Origin: Bradyrhizobium diazoefficiens
Lineage (GTDB): Bacteria > Pseudomonadota > Alphaproteobacteria > Rhizobiales > Xanthobacteraceae
NCBI RefSeq assembly: GCF_016616235.1
Contig: NZ_CP067100.1
Location: forward strand, 434,001-498,000
Length of the DNA: 64,000 bases
Direction: 5' to 3'
Shown: positions 17,058 through 26,022 of the stretch, one piece after another
How the letters are laid out: the number at the start of each line of letters is the position of its first letter
Numbering within the stretch: the first letter of the stretch is position 1
The notes under the pieces: generated by a model
What the model was told of the DNA's origin: nothing
The model's input: only the letters and a program-made list of their open reading frames with translations
Databases searched by the model: none
Program-made: the position numbers and the translations under genes

Positions 17058-19211
17058 TCACTCCGCCGCGCCGTCGCGCACCCGGCGCAGCCGCGCAGCC
17101 CTGTAGAGCACCTGCGACAGCTCCTCGATCGAATAGGGCTTTTGCACGAGTTCGAAACCGAGGCTGCCCTCCTGCGCGAGCGCCTCGCTGTAGCCGGTCG
17201 TCAGCACCACCGGCACGCCGATGCTGCGGTCGCGGATTGCGCGCGCCAGGTCGAGCCCGGTCATGCCGGGCATCACCACGTCCGAGAACACGACGTCGAA
17301 GCGCTCCGCATCGACGACGAGCTCGGCCAGCGCGTCGGTTGCATTGTCGACCAGGGTGATGCTGTAGCCGAGCTCGGTGAGGCCGTCGGCGGCGAAATTG
17401 GCGAGCTCGATATTGTCCTCGACCACCAGCACCGACATGCCGCTGCCGGTCAGCGCCGGCGCGGTGTTCGGCGCCTGCCGCTGCGGCAGCAGGTCCGGCG
17501 GCACGCGCGGCAGATAAAGCGAAAAGGTGCTGCCCTGGCCAACCTCGCTCATCACGGTCACCTCGCCGCCGGATTGCCGGGCGAAGCCGAACACCTGGGA
17601 CAGGCCGAGCCCGGTGCCGTGGCCGATCTGCTTGGTGGTGAAGAACGGCTCGAAGATGCGCCCGAGCTGCGCGGGAGGAATGCCGATGCCGGTGTCGCTG
17701 ACCGCGATGCTGACAAAACCAAAATTGTTCAAGATCTGGCTGTCGGTGAGCTGCGCGAGCGTGTCCGGAACGCCGGTCGCGACCTGCACCGAGAAACTGA
17801 TCCGGCCTTTGCCCTGCATGGCATCGCGCGCATTGGTCGCCATGTTGATCAGCGCCGTCTCGAACTGGCTGGCATCGGCGTTGACGAGGCAGGGCTCGGC
17901 AGGCAGCCGGATCGCGATCTCGATCGCCGGGCCGAGCAGCGTGGCGAGCATGTCGTGCAGCGATTGCATCCGCTCGCCGACGTCGAACACTTCCGGCTTC
18001 AGCGTCTGCCGCCGCGCAAAGGCGAGCAGCTGCGAGGTCAGCTTGGCCGCGCGTGCGACCGCGTCCGCGATGGCGGTGATGTAGCGCTGGCGCCGCTCTT
18101 CCGTCAGCTGCGGCCGGTTCAACAGGTCGACCGAGGCGCGAATCACCGTCAGCAGATTGTTGAAATCGTGCGCCACGCCGCCGGTGAGCTGGCCAAGCGC
18201 CTCCAGACGCTGGCTGTGCTTCAGCGCCTCCTCGGCTTCGCGCCGCGCGGCGGCCTCGGCCTGGAGATGCTGGGTGCGGCGGAACGCAAACACCAGCAGC
18301 ACGAACAGCAGCGCGGTGGCGGGCACGCCGAACACCAGATGCTGGCCCATGGTGGCGTACCAGCGCGCGCGAATCGCCGAGGTCTCGAGGCCCGCGCTGA
18401 CATAGATCGGATATTCGGCGACGCGCCGATAGCCGATGCGGCGTTCGATGCCGTCCGACGGCCAGGCGATGGTCATGAGCCCGTGCGCGGGGTGAGCGGC
18501 GATCTCCCGTCCGACCGGTCCGCCCGGGTCGAGCTGGAGGTCACGGTCGAGCTGCGGGAAATGGGCCAGCATCACGCCGTCGGTGCGCCCCAAGGCGAAG
18601 AAGCTGCCGGGATCGGCGCCGATCCTGGCATAAAAGCTCTCGAAATATTCCGGCAGGACGGAGGCCTGGATCACGCCAATGAAGCGGCCATCGTCGGTCT
18701 CGCGGCGACGGCTCACCCCGAAGAAGCGTGCGCCCTGATAGGGTTGGCGCGGCGTCAGCGGCGTGCCGATGAAGGTGCCGATGCTCTGGTCGACATGTGC
18801 GTAGAAATAGTCACGATCGGCAAAACTCTGCTCGGGCGGCGGCGAGACGAGGCTGTTGACCAGCGACCGCCCGTCCGCATCGAAGATCCATGCCGATTTG
18901 AGTTGCGGCAGCGAATCGGCGAGGCGCTTCAGGCGCCGGTGCAGTGCCGGCTCGCGCGCGCGGATGGCGTCGTCGGACAGGCCGTGCACGACCTCGTTGA
19001 TCTCGGCGAGGCTGCGGTCGATGGTCTCGAACACCTTCAGCGCGTGCTCATGGGCGACATCGAGCGTGCGCTCGATCTCGCGGTCGGCGGTGTCGCTGGT
19101 CGATGTGTAGGAGATCGTGGATGCGAAGACGAACAGCGCAATCGGAAGCGCCAGGGATGCAGCCATCATCCACTGCAACAGTCTCAGCGAGTTACGTTGT
19201 GCGCCCTGCAC
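17058..19211 (-). CDS. Hybrid sensor histidine kinase with C-terminal receiver
   Basis: Membrane-bound signalling protein of 717 residues. Membrane segments at about 15-36 and 291-310 bracket a periplasmic sensor of about 250 residues that looks like a Cache fold (SAWIFDADGRSLVNS, DRDYFYAHVDQS). HisKA follows, with phospho-acceptor His348 in GGVAHDFNNLL. HATPase has NMATNARDAM, DTGIGIP and GTGLGLSQVFGFA. The receiver at about 593-707 has the acceptor Asp644 in FSDVVMPGM and Lys in VQKPYS. The lack of an HPt or separate output gene nearby means the phosphorelay partner is elsewhere. The gene starts 190 bp after sdhB, with an inverted repeat in the gap. Confidence 0.93.
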   Translation of the reverse strand: MQGAQRNSLRLLQWMMAASLALPIALFVFASTISYTSTSDTADREIERTLDVAHEHALKVFETIDRSLAEINEVVHGLSDDAIRAREPALHRRLKRLADSLPQLKSAWIFDADGRSLVNSLVSPPPEQSFADRDYFYAHVDQSIGTFIGTPLTPRQPYQGARFFGVSRRRETDDGRFIGVIQASVLPEYFESFYARIGADPGSFFALGRTDGVMLAHFPQLDRDLQLDPGGPVGREIAAHPAHGLMTIAWPSDGIERRIGYRRVAEYPIYVSAGLETSAIRARWYATMGQHLVFGVPATALLFVLLVFAFRRTQHLQAEAAARREAEEALKHSQRLEALGQLTGGVAHDFNNLLTVIRASVDLLNRPQLTEERRQRYITAIADAVARAAKLTSQLLAFARRQTLKPEVFDVGERMQSLHDMLATLLGPAIEIAIRLPAEPCLVNADASQFETALINMATNARDAMQGKGRISFSVQVATGVPDTLAQLTDSQILNNFGFVSIAVSDTGIGIPPAQLGRIFEPFFTTKQIGHGTGLGLSQVFGFARQSGGEVTVMSEVGQGSTFSLYLPRVPPDLLPQRQAPNTAPALTGSGMSVLVVEDNIELANFAADGLTELGYSITLVDNATDALAELVVDAERFDVVFSDVVMPGMTGLDLARAIRDRSIGVPVVLTTGYSEALAQEGSLGFELVQKPYSIEELSQVLYRAARLRRVRDGAAE

Positions 19212-19273
19212 GGCCGCTCCGGTCCCTGGCCGGAGAGCTTACTTGAATTTCCAGCCGGGAAGGAAGCGGCTTG

Positions 19274-19302
19274 TGACGGGAACCTTTGGTTGCGTTCCGT
19301 CA
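19274..19302. promoter_or_regulatory. Inverted repeat upstream of the hybrid kinase gene
   Basis: TGACGGGAAC and GTTCCGTCA face each other across 10 bases, with one unpaired G. The site lies 63 bp before the kinase start codon and downstream of sdhB. It could be a protein-binding operator or a hairpin. It does not match the EcfG spacing (GGAAC-N16/17-CGTT) on either strand. Confidence 0.4.
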
Positions 19303-19401
19303 ATTCGCCCGCAACGCGGGTCGGGGCAAATTCTACTCAAATTTCGATCGATCGTGGAATGCCCCGGCCACGTTGGCCGGGGTGCGTAGCATGAACGAGG
19401 C

Positions 19402-20184
19402 CTAGATCTGCCGCTCGACCATCTTGAGCTTGAGCTCGGCGATGGCTTCGGCCGGGTTCAGGCCCTTCGGGCAGGCCTTGGCGCAGTTCATGATGGTGTG
19501 GCAGCGATAGAGGCGGAACGGGTCCTCGAGATTGTCGAGCCGCTCGCCGGTCGCTTCATCCCGCGAATCGGACACCCAGCGGTTGGCCTGCAGCAGCGCG
19601 GCGGGGCCGAGATAGCGCTCGCTGTTCCACCAATAGCTCGGGCAGGAGGTCGAGCAGCAGGCGCACAGGATGCACTCGTAGAGACCGTCGAGCTTCTCGC
19701 GGTCCTCGTGGCTCTGGCGCCATTCCTTCTGCGGCGTCGGCGAGGTCGTCTTTAGCCACGGCTCGACGGACGCATATTGTGCATAGAAATTGGTCAGATC
19801 GGGGACGAGGTCCTTCACCACCGGCTGGTGCGGCAGCGGGTTGATCTTGACCGCGCCGTCCTTGACGTCGTGCATCGAGCGGGTGCAGGCGAGCGTATTC
19901 TGGCCATCGATGTTCATGGCGCAGGAGCCGCAGACGCCTTCGCGGCAGGAGCGGCGGAAGGTCAGCGTCGGGTCGATGTGGTTCTTGATCCAGATCAAAC
20001 CGTCCAGCACCATCGGACCGCAATCGTTGGTGTCGACATAATAAGTGTCGACGCTCGGATTCTTGCCGTCGTCCGGATTCCAGCGATAGACGCGGAATTC
20101 GCGCAGCTCGGTCGCGCCCGCGGGCTTCGGCCAGGTCTTGCCGCCTGATATCTTGGAGTTCTTCGGAAGTGCGAATTCAACCAT
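19402..20184 (-). CDS. sdhB: Succinate dehydrogenase iron-sulfur subunit
   Basis: Electron-transfer subunit of respiratory complex II, 260 residues, at the cytoplasmic face of the inner membrane. The [2Fe-2S] site is [15 protein letters not shown] at about residue 79. The [4Fe-4S] and [3Fe-4S] clusters use [17 protein letters not shown] and [17 protein letters not shown] in the C-terminal domain. Last gene of sdhCDAB, 25 bp after sdhA. Start [12 protein letters not shown] agrees with alphaproteobacterial SdhB. Confidence 0.98.
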   Translation of the reverse strand: MVEFALPKNSKISGGKTWPKPAGATELREFRVYRWNPDDGKNPSVDTYYVDTNDCGPMVLDGLIWIKNHIDPTLTFRRSCREGVCGSCAMNIDGQNTLACTRSMHDVKDGAVKINPLPHQPVVKDLVPDLTNFYAQYASVEPWLKTTSPTPQKEWRQSHEDREKLDGLYECILCACCSTSCPSYWWNSERYLGPAALLQANRWVSDSRDEATGERLDNLEDPFRLYRCHTIMNCAKACPKGLNPAEAIAELKLKMVERQI

Positions 20185-20209
20185 TTTCGATGAGGCCTTC
20201 GCTGCTGGC

Positions 20210-22045
20210 TCAGTAAACCCGCGCCTTGGGCGGGATGTACTGCACGTCGTTGGTCATGGTGTAGTCGTGAACCGGGCGGTACTCGATCCTGACCTTGCCG
20301 GATTCATCCAGCCAGGCCAGCGTGTGCTTCATCCAGTTCTTGTCGTCGCGCTCGGAGAAGTCCTCGCGGGCATGGGCGCCGCGGCTCTCGGTGCGGTTGG
20401 CGGCCGAGTTCATCGTCACCACCGCCTGCGAGATCAGATTGTCGAATTCCAGCGTCTCGACGAGGTCCGAATTCCACACCAGCGAGCGGTCGGACACCGC
20501 GATGTCGGTGATGCCGCTGTGGACCTTCGCAATCAGGTTCTGGCCTTCGCTCAACACTTCGCCGGTGCGGAACACCGCGCAATTGTTCTGCATCACGTGC
20601 TGCATGCCCTCGCGCAGCTTGGCGGTGGGCGTGCCGCCGGAGGCATAGCGATAGTGGTCGAGACGGCCGAGCGCGAGCTCGGCGGAGGTCGCCGGCAGTT
20701 CCGGCTGCTTGGCGTTGGGCGTCAGCTTCTCGGCCAGGCGCAGCGCGGCGGCGCGGCCGAACACGACGAGGTCGATCAGCGAGTTGGAGCCGAGACGGTT
20801 GGCGCCGTGCACGGAGACGCAGGCGGCCTCGCCGATCGCCATCAGGCCGGGGATAATGGCGTTGTCGTCGCCGTCCTTCTTGGTCAGTACTTCGCCGTGA
20901 TAATTCGTGGGAATGCCGCCCATGTTGTAGTGCACGGTCGGCACGATCGGGATCGGCTCGCGCGTCACGTCGACATTGGCGAAGATCTTTGCGGATTCCG
21001 AGATGCCCGGCAGCCGCTCGGCGAGCACCGCGGGATCAAGATGGTCGAGATGCAGGAAGATGTGGTCCTTCTTCTTGCCGACGCCGCGTCCCTCGCGGAT
21101 CTCGATCGTCATCGCGCGCGAGACGACATCGCGCGAGGCGAGGTCCTTGGCGGACGGCGCATAGCGTTCCATGAAGCGCTCGCCCTCGGAATTGACGAGA
21201 TAGCCGCCTTCGCCGCGGGCGCCTTCGGTGACGAGGCAACCCGAACCGTAGATGCCGGTCGGGTGGAACTGCACGAATTCCATGTCCTGCATCGGCAGGC
21301 CGGCGCGCAGCACCATGCCGCCGCCGTCACCGGTGCAGGTGTGCGCCGAGGTGCAGGAGGCATAGGCGCGGCCATAGCCGCCGGTGGCCAGGATCACGGT
21401 CTGGGCGCGGAAGCGGTGCAGCGTGCCGTCATCCAGCTTGAGCGCGATCACGCCGCGGCAGGTGCCCTGGTCGTCCATGATCAAATCGATGGCGAAGAAT
21501 TCGATGAAGAACTCGGCGGCGTGGCGCAGCGACTGGCCATACATCGTGTGCAGCATGGCGTGGCCGGTGCGGTCGGCGGCGGCGCAGGTGCGCTGCGCCT
21601 GGGCTTTGCCGAACTCGGTGGTCATGCCGCCGAACGGGCGCTGGTAGATCTTGCCGTCCTCGGTGCGCGAGAACGGCACGCCCCAATGCTCGAGTTCGTA
21701 GACCGCTTCGGGCGCGTTGCGCACCATGTATTCGATCGCGTCCTGGTCGCCCAGCCAGTCCGACCCCTTCACGGTGTCGTACATGTGCCAGCGCCAGTCG
21801 TCCTTGTGCATGTTGCCGAGCGAGGCCGAGATGCCGCCCTGCGCCGCGACCGTGTGCGAGCGGGTCGGAAACACCTTTGTGATGCAGGCGGTGCGAAGAC
21901 CGGCTTCGCTGCAGCCGACCACGGCGCGCAAGCCCGCGCCGCCGGCGCCGACCACGACGACGTCGTAGGTGTGGTCCTCGATCGGATAGGCTTTTCCGTT
22001 GGTGGCGGGAGCGCCGTTGCCCTTGCCATTCATCTCGTTGGCCAT
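20210..22045 (-). CDS. sdhA: Succinate dehydrogenase flavoprotein subunit
   Basis: Catalytic subunit of complex II that oxidises succinate to fumarate with covalent FAD, 611 residues. The FAD-binding N-terminus has [15 protein letters not shown]. The FAD-linking His is in [17 protein letters not shown]. The substrate-site segments [21 protein letters not shown] and the C-terminal [15 protein letters not shown] [16 protein letters not shown] are present. It lies 3 bp after sdhD and 25 bp before sdhB. The N-terminal [19 protein letters not shown] extension is poorly conserved in the family. Confidence 0.98.
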   Translation of the reverse strand: MANEMNGKGNGAPATNGKAYPIEDHTYDVVVVGAGGAGLRAVVGCSEAGLRTACITKVFPTRSHTVAAQGGISASLGNMHKDDWRWHMYDTVKGSDWLGDQDAIEYMVRNAPEAVYELEHWGVPFSRTEDGKIYQRPFGGMTTEFGKAQAQRTCAAADRTGHAMLHTMYGQSLRHAAEFFIEFFAIDLIMDDQGTCRGVIALKLDDGTLHRFRAQTVILATGGYGRAYASCTSAHTCTGDGGGMVLRAGLPMQDMEFVQFHPTGIYGSGCLVTEGARGEGGYLVNSEGERFMERYAPSAKDLASRDVVSRAMTIEIREGRGVGKKKDHIFLHLDHLDPAVLAERLPGISESAKIFANVDVTREPIPIVPTVHYNMGGIPTNYHGEVLTKKDGDDNAIIPGLMAIGEAACVSVHGANRLGSNSLIDLVVFGRAAALRLAEKLTPNAKQPELPATSAELALGRLDHYRYASGGTPTAKLREGMQHVMQNNCAVFRTGEVLSEGQNLIAKVHSGITDIAVSDRSLVWNSDLVETLEFDNLISQAVVTMNSAANRTESRGAHAREDFSERDDKNWMKHTLAWLDESGKVRIEYRPVHDYTMTNDVQYIPPKARVY

Positions 22046-22048
22046 GGG

Positions 22049-22453
22049 TTAGACTCCGGATGAAAGCTTCAGGATCGCGTAGGTCGAGGCGAGCGCCACG
22101 GCGATCGAGAAGAAATTGTTGAGCATGATCGAGACGAGCTTCAGCTTCTCGTTATGGACGTAGTCCTCGATCACCACCTGCATGCCGATCTTCATGTGCC
22201 AGGCGCTGGCGCCGATGAAGAGCAGCAGGATCACCGCGATCGGCAGCGAGCCGAGGATCTGGGCGGCGCCGGCCTGGTTGCGGCCGAGCAGCATCATGAT
22301 GATCACCAGCACCGGGATCATCAACAGCGTCATGGCGACCCCGGTGATGCGCTGGCGCCAGAACTCGCCGGTGCCGGAATGCGCGGCGCCGAGATTGCGG
22401 ACGCGGCCGAGCGGGGTGCGCATGCTGCGCTTGGGCGTATCGGTCGCGCTCAT
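22049..22453 (-). CDS. sdhD: Succinate dehydrogenase, hydrophobic membrane anchor subunit
   Basis: Membrane anchor of complex II, 134 residues with three hydrophobic segments at about 38-58, 65-85 and 105-130. An axial haem-b ligand His is expected in ASAWHMKIGMQVVIEDYVH, which also holds conserved Asp and Tyr of the quinone site. The early segment LGRVRNLGAAHSGTGEFWRQR matches alphaproteobacterial SdhD. It overlaps sdhC by 4 bp and precedes sdhA by 3 bp, so the subunits are translationally coupled. Confidence 0.95.
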   Translation of the reverse strand: MSATDTPKRSMRTPLGRVRNLGAAHSGTGEFWRQRITGVAMTLLMIPVLVIIMMLLGRNQAGAAQILGSLPIAVILLLFIGASAWHMKIGMQVVIEDYVHNEKLKLVSIMLNNFFSIAVALASTYAILKLSSGV

Positions 22454-22848
22454 CGTCCGCCTCCGGTCGCATAGGCAATGATCCAGATCAGCACCGTCAG
22501 CGCGATACCGCCGATCAGCGCGCCCCAGGTCAGCGCCTCGCGCTCATTGGCCTTGAAGCCGTAGCCGAGGTCCCAGACGAAATGCCGGATGCCGCTCAGC
22601 ATATGGTGCATCAGTGCCCAGGTGTAGCCGAACACGATCAGGCGGCCGATGATGCTGCCGGTGAAGGCCTGGACGTGGGCATAGGCGGCGGGGCCGGAGG
22701 CCGCTGCGATCAGCCACCAGGCCAGCAGCAGCGTTCCGACATAGAGGGCGATACCGGTGGCGCGATGGACGATGGACAGCGCCATCGTCAGCGTCCAGCG
22801 GTAGACTTGCATGTGGGGAGAAAGCGGTCGTTCGATCCGTGCGGTCAT
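22450..22848 (-). CDS. sdhC: Succinate dehydrogenase cytochrome b556 subunit
   Basis: First gene of the sdhCDAB operon, 132 residues, membrane cytochrome b subunit. The family signature RPLSPHMQVYRWTLTMALSI near the N-terminus and the RATG motif (HRATGIALYVG) are present. HHMLSGIRHFVWDLGYGF contains the haem-ligand His. Three membrane segments lie at about 30-52, 66-88 and 107-128. The promoter should lie in the 500-bp upstream gap. Confidence 0.96.
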   Translation of the reverse strand: MTARIERPLSPHMQVYRWTLTMALSIVHRATGIALYVGTLLLAWWLIAAASGPAAYAHVQAFTGSIIGRLIVFGYTWALMHHMLSGIRHFVWDLGYGFKANEREALTWGALIGGIALTVLIWIIAYATGGGR

Positions 22849-23352
22849 GGGCTTTGATGTTGTATGGCGGCCCAGCAGGGCGCGCGCGGGGATCGCGAAA
22901 GGTCGGCTCTATTTACGGAGTCGATTTCGCCTGCGCAATCACCAAATCGCCATAAATCGAACCCGCGTTCAGCGCTACAGCGTTGATGAAGCTAGGGCAA
23001 TCAGAGGCTTGGTATACCAGCACATCGGTCCGCCAGCGAAGAAGCGAATCAAAATTCACCTGATCTGAGAAACCCAGGCGCGTTGAAATTGCTACTGGAA
23101 CGCCTCTAAACGGACCATGCCGTCCAAACCGGCCGCACGCTTTCATTCCGGTCGCTACCCTCTTCAGCCGCCGCCAATCTGCGCCCTCTTCCATCGCGTT
23201 TGGCTGAGTCTTGGATATGCGCATCCTGCATTCCACCCCAGCCGCGACCTGCGGAATGTCGACCGCGGGAATCAGATCGCCTAAAGCTCCGCGCGTGGCG
23301 TTGCGAAGCATGTGGCGGAGATGCTGCGACCAGTCGCCAGGGCAGGTCAGGG
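22849..23352. other. 504-bp region upstream of sdhC, lower GC in the middle
   Basis: Gap between the divergent sdhC and TauE/SafE genes. Bases about 22911-23110 look clearly AT-richer (near half AT) than the surroundings. I see no palindromic repeat, hairpin or IS-like terminal repeat. It must hold the sdhCDAB promoter on the minus strand; no clear -35/-10 pair stands out to me. One open frame (22913-23311, minus) is listed separately. Confidence 0.5.
22913..23311 (-). CDS. Doubtful ORF in the sdhC upstream gap
   Basis: A 132-codon minus-strand frame that ends 65 bp before sdhC's start. I recognise no family. The C-terminal part (DVLVYQASDCPSFINAVAL, then NAGSIYGDLVIAQAK) reads like protein, but the middle (ADWRRLKRVATGMKACGRFGR) is basic and could be translated non-coding DNA. 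Base composition is lower in GC than the neighbours. It may be a gene remnant or a chance frame. Confidence 0.25.
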   Translation of the reverse strand: MLRNATRGALGDLIPAVDIPQVAAGVECRMRISKTQPNAMEEGADWRRLKRVATGMKACGRFGRHGPFRGVPVAISTRLGFSDQVNFDSLLRWRTDVLVYQASDCPSFINAVALNAGSIYGDLVIAQAKSTP

Positions 23353-24213
23353 GTGATTGCAGGTCTTGATATCAAGGAAATCGCCGAGCTCGCACTGCTG
23401 CTGATCGCAACCGGCGCGCTCTCGGGATTTTTGGCCGGTGTATTCGGCATCGGCGGCGGCGCGATTCTCGTCCCGGTGTTTTACGAATGCTTCCGCATCG
23501 CCGGCGTGCCGCTGGAGGTGCGCATGCCACTTTGCGTCGGCACGTCGCTGGCGGTGATCATCCCGACATCGATCCGCTCCTTCCAGGCGCACCACAAGCG
23601 CGGCGCCGTCGACATGGCGATCCTGCGTGTCTGGTGGCTGCCGATCCTGATCGGCGTCGTCGCCGGCAGCGTGGTCGCCCGCTTCGCGCCGGAGCGGCTG
23701 TTCAAGATCGTGTTCGTGTGCGTCGCATGGTCCGCCGCCGTGCGGCTGATGTTCGCGCGCGAGAGCTGGAAGCTCGGCGACGATCTGCCGAAGGGGCCGT
23801 TGATGCGCGCCTATGGCTTCTGCGTCGGCATCCTCTCGACGCTGATGGGCATTGGCGGCGGCCTGTTCTCGAATTTGCTGATGACGTTCTACGGTCGGCC
23901 GATCCACCAGGCGGTCGCGACCTCGTCGGCGCTCGCCGTGCTGATCTCGATTCCCGGCGCGCTCGGCTACATCTATGCCGGCTGGCCGGCGGCGGCGAAC
24001 TATCCGGCCGTCACCGCGTTGCAGATCCCGTTCGCGCTCGGCTACGTCTCGCTGATCGGCGCCGTGCTGGTGATGCCGATGAGTCTTGTGACAGCGCCGC
24101 TCGGCGTAAGAGCGGCGCATGCGATGTCGAAGCGAACGCTCGAAGTCGCGTTCGGCTGTTATCTCTTCATCGTCGGCAGCCGGTTCGTGCTAAGCTTGGT
24201 GGGCGGGCAGTGA
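23353..24213 (+). CDS. TauE/SafE (TSUP) family permease
   Basis: Membrane transporter of the sulfite exporter TauE/SafE family (DUF81), 286 residues with about eight hydrophobic segments in two repeats. Each repeat carries its glycine motif: FGIGGGAILVP at residues 30-40 and MGIGGGLFSNL in the second half. The basic loop SIRSFQAHHKRGAVD is typical. Members move sulfite, sulfonates or other organic anions; the substrate is unknown. I place the start at a GTG with AGGTCAG a few bases upstream; the frame stays open 51 codons before it but without membrane character. No sulfur-metabolism genes adjoin it. Confidence 0.88.
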   Translation: MIAGLDIKEIAELALLLIATGALSGFLAGVFGIGGGAILVPVFYECFRIAGVPLEVRMPLCVGTSLAVIIPTSIRSFQAHHKRGAVDMAILRVWWLPILIGVVAGSVVARFAPERLFKIVFVCVAWSAAVRLMFARESWKLGDDLPKGPLMRAYGFCVGILSTLMGIGGGLFSNLLMTFYGRPIHQAVATSSALAVLISIPGALGYIYAGWPAAANYPAVTALQIPFALGYVSLIGAVLVMPMSLVTAPLGVRAAHAMSKRTLEVAFGCYLFIVGSRFVLSLVGGQ

Positions 24214-24246
24214 TGGGGTCGGGGCACACGCGTTCCACACTCTCAG

Positions 24247-24351
24247 TGTCATTCCCCGGGAAGGCGGGGAATCCAGTGCGCCGTAGCCTCTCGGCTCTAT
24301 CACGACTGTCTCTGGAATACTGGATGCCCCGCCTTCGCGGGGCATGACAGT
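24247..24351. repeat. Dispersed palindromic repeat, family B
   Basis: GTCATTCCCCGGGAAGGCG..AATCCAGTGCGCCG and GGAATACTGGATGCCCCGCC..GGGGCATGACAGTGC arms. It lies between the convergent permease and matB genes. Confidence 0.85.
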
Positions 24352-24398
24352 GCGTTGTGTGGACGCTCCTTGCCGCGACAACCCGCGACGAGCCTGCT

Positions 24399-25928
24399 TC
24401 ACTTCTTCGCGTAGATATCCTTGTACGCATCCCGCAGCACGTTCTTCTGCACCTTGCCCATGGTGTTGCGCGGCAGCTCGTCGACGACGAAGACCCGCTT
24501 GGGCATCTTGAACTTGGCGAGCCGCCCGTCGAGCGCCTTCAGCACCGAGGCTTCACTGACGTCCGCGCCCTTGTTGCAGACCAGAACCGCCGTGACGCCT
24601 TCGCCGAAATCGGCATGCGGCACGCCGATCACGGCGGATTCGACCACGCCGGGCATGGCGTCGATCTCGCTCTCGATCTCCTTGGGGTAGACGTTGAAGC
24701 CGCCGGAGATGACGAGATCCTTGCCACGGCCAAGGATGTGGACGTAGCCCTTGGCGTCGATCTTGCCGAGGTCGCCGGTGATGAAGAAGCCGTCGGGCCG
24801 GAATTCGGATTTGGTCTTCTCCGGCATGCGCCAGTAGCCCTTGAACACGTTCGGGCCCTTGACCTCGATCATGCCGATCTCCTCGCGCGGCAGCTCCTTG
24901 CCGGTCTCGGGGTCGGTGACGCGCACGGAAACGCCGGGCAGCGGAAAGCCGACCGCGCCGGGCACGCGCTCGCCGTCATAGGGGTTGGACGTGTTCATGT
25001 TCGTCTCGGTCATGCCGTAGCGCTCGAGCACGGCATGACCCGTGCGCGCCGACCATTCGCGGTGGGTTTCAGCCAGCAGCGGCGCCGAGCCCGAGATGAA
25101 CAGGCGCATGTGCTTGGTGGTCTCGCGCGACAGCGCGGGATTTTGCAGCAGACGGGTGTAGAAGGTCGGCACGCCCATCAGCACCGTGGCCCGCGCCATC
25201 AGCTTGATGATGAGATCCGGATCGAGCTTCGGCAGGAAGATCATCGAGGCCCGCGCGAACAGCGTCACGTTGGTCGCCACGAACAGGCCGTGGGTGTGGT
25301 AGATCGGCAGTGCGTGGATCAGCACGTCCTTGTCGGTGAAGCGCCAGTAGCCGACCAGCGAGAGTGAGTTCGAGGCGAGATTGTCGTGCGTCAGCATCGC
25401 GCCCTTGGAGCGGCCGGTGGTGCCCGAGGTGTAGAGGATCGCGGCGAGATCGTCGCCGGCCCGCGTCACGGTCGCAAATTCGCTGCTGGCCTTCTCGGCG
25501 GCGTCCGTCAGCGAACCCTTGCCGTCAGGCCCGAGCGTCTCGACCTTGGCCTTCACCTTGGCGGCGATCGGAGCAAGGCCTTCGGCCTTGGCGGGATCGC
25601 AGACCACCAGCGACGGCTCGGCATCGCCGATGAAGTAGTCGAGCTCGTTCAGCGTGTAGGCGGTGTTGAGCGGCAGATAGACCGCGCCGGCCCGCACCGT
25701 GGCGAGATAGAGCACGATATTGGCGACCGATTTCTCCACCTGCACCGCGACGCGGTCACCGGGCTTGACGCCGCGCGCCACCAGCACATTCGCCATCTGC
25801 CCGGCCCGCGCGATGAGATCGCCATAGCTGATATGGCCGCCATCCTGCGTCTCGATCGCGAGACGTTTGGGGTCGTCGAGGCCATCGAACAGGCGGGAAA
25901 ACAGGTTGGCATTGGCTGCTTGGTTCAT
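24399..25928 (-). CDS. matB: Malonyl-CoA synthetase (acyl-CoA synthetase family)
   Basis: ANL-superfamily adenylating enzyme that makes malonyl-CoA from malonate, CoA and ATP; 509 residues. The P-loop ILYTSGTTGRSKGAML is near residue 165, ERYGMTETNMNTSNPYDGER near 300 and the hinge ITGDLGKIDAKGYVHILGR follows. The C-terminal lysine motif NTMGKVQKNVLR is intact. YDGERVPGAVGFPLPGVSVRV and TNMNTSNPY are the features that place it in the MatB branch rather than general acyl-CoA ligases. Its usual partners matA (decarboxylase) and matC (carrier) are not next to it. It is divergent from an SDR gene, 94 bp away. The start is MNQAANANLFSRL. Confidence 0.92.
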   Translation of the reverse strand: MNQAANANLFSRLFDGLDDPKRLAIETQDGGHISYGDLIARAGQMANVLVARGVKPGDRVAVQVEKSVANIVLYLATVRAGAVYLPLNTAYTLNELDYFIGDAEPSLVVCDPAKAEGLAPIAAKVKAKVETLGPDGKGSLTDAAEKASSEFATVTRAGDDLAAILYTSGTTGRSKGAMLTHDNLASNSLSLVGYWRFTDKDVLIHALPIYHTHGLFVATNVTLFARASMIFLPKLDPDLIIKLMARATVLMGVPTFYTRLLQNPALSRETTKHMRLFISGSAPLLAETHREWSARTGHAVLERYGMTETNMNTSNPYDGERVPGAVGFPLPGVSVRVTDPETGKELPREEIGMIEVKGPNVFKGYWRMPEKTKSEFRPDGFFITGDLGKIDAKGYVHILGRGKDLVISGGFNVYPKEIESEIDAMPGVVESAVIGVPHADFGEGVTAVLVCNKGADVSEASVLKALDGRLAKFKMPKRVFVVDELPRNTMGKVQKNVLRDAYKDIYAKK

Positions 25929-26022
25929 GCAAGAATTCCTCGACCGCAAGGCTGACAAGGCCGGTCAAACCGAGGGCTGGATTAGCAAAAACCGCCCCAA
26001 TGAAGCAACGGAGACAGTTGGC

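Noticed and set aside
17142..19394. A 750-codon plus-strand frame opposite the hybrid histidine kinase
   Set aside because: Shadow of the kinase gene; its translation is His/Arg/Asp/Val-rich without any domain.
20138..22063. A 641-codon open frame on the plus strand opposite sdhA
   Set aside because: sdhA on the minus strand is strongly conserved; the opposite frame is Arg/His/Gly/Val-rich noise typical of GC-rich genomes with biased third positions.
23365..23376. CTTGATATCAAG, similar to an FNR/FixK half-site pair
   Set aside because: FixK/FNR sites need TTGAT-N4-ATCAA; this has no spacer and lies in the coding start of the TauE/SafE gene.
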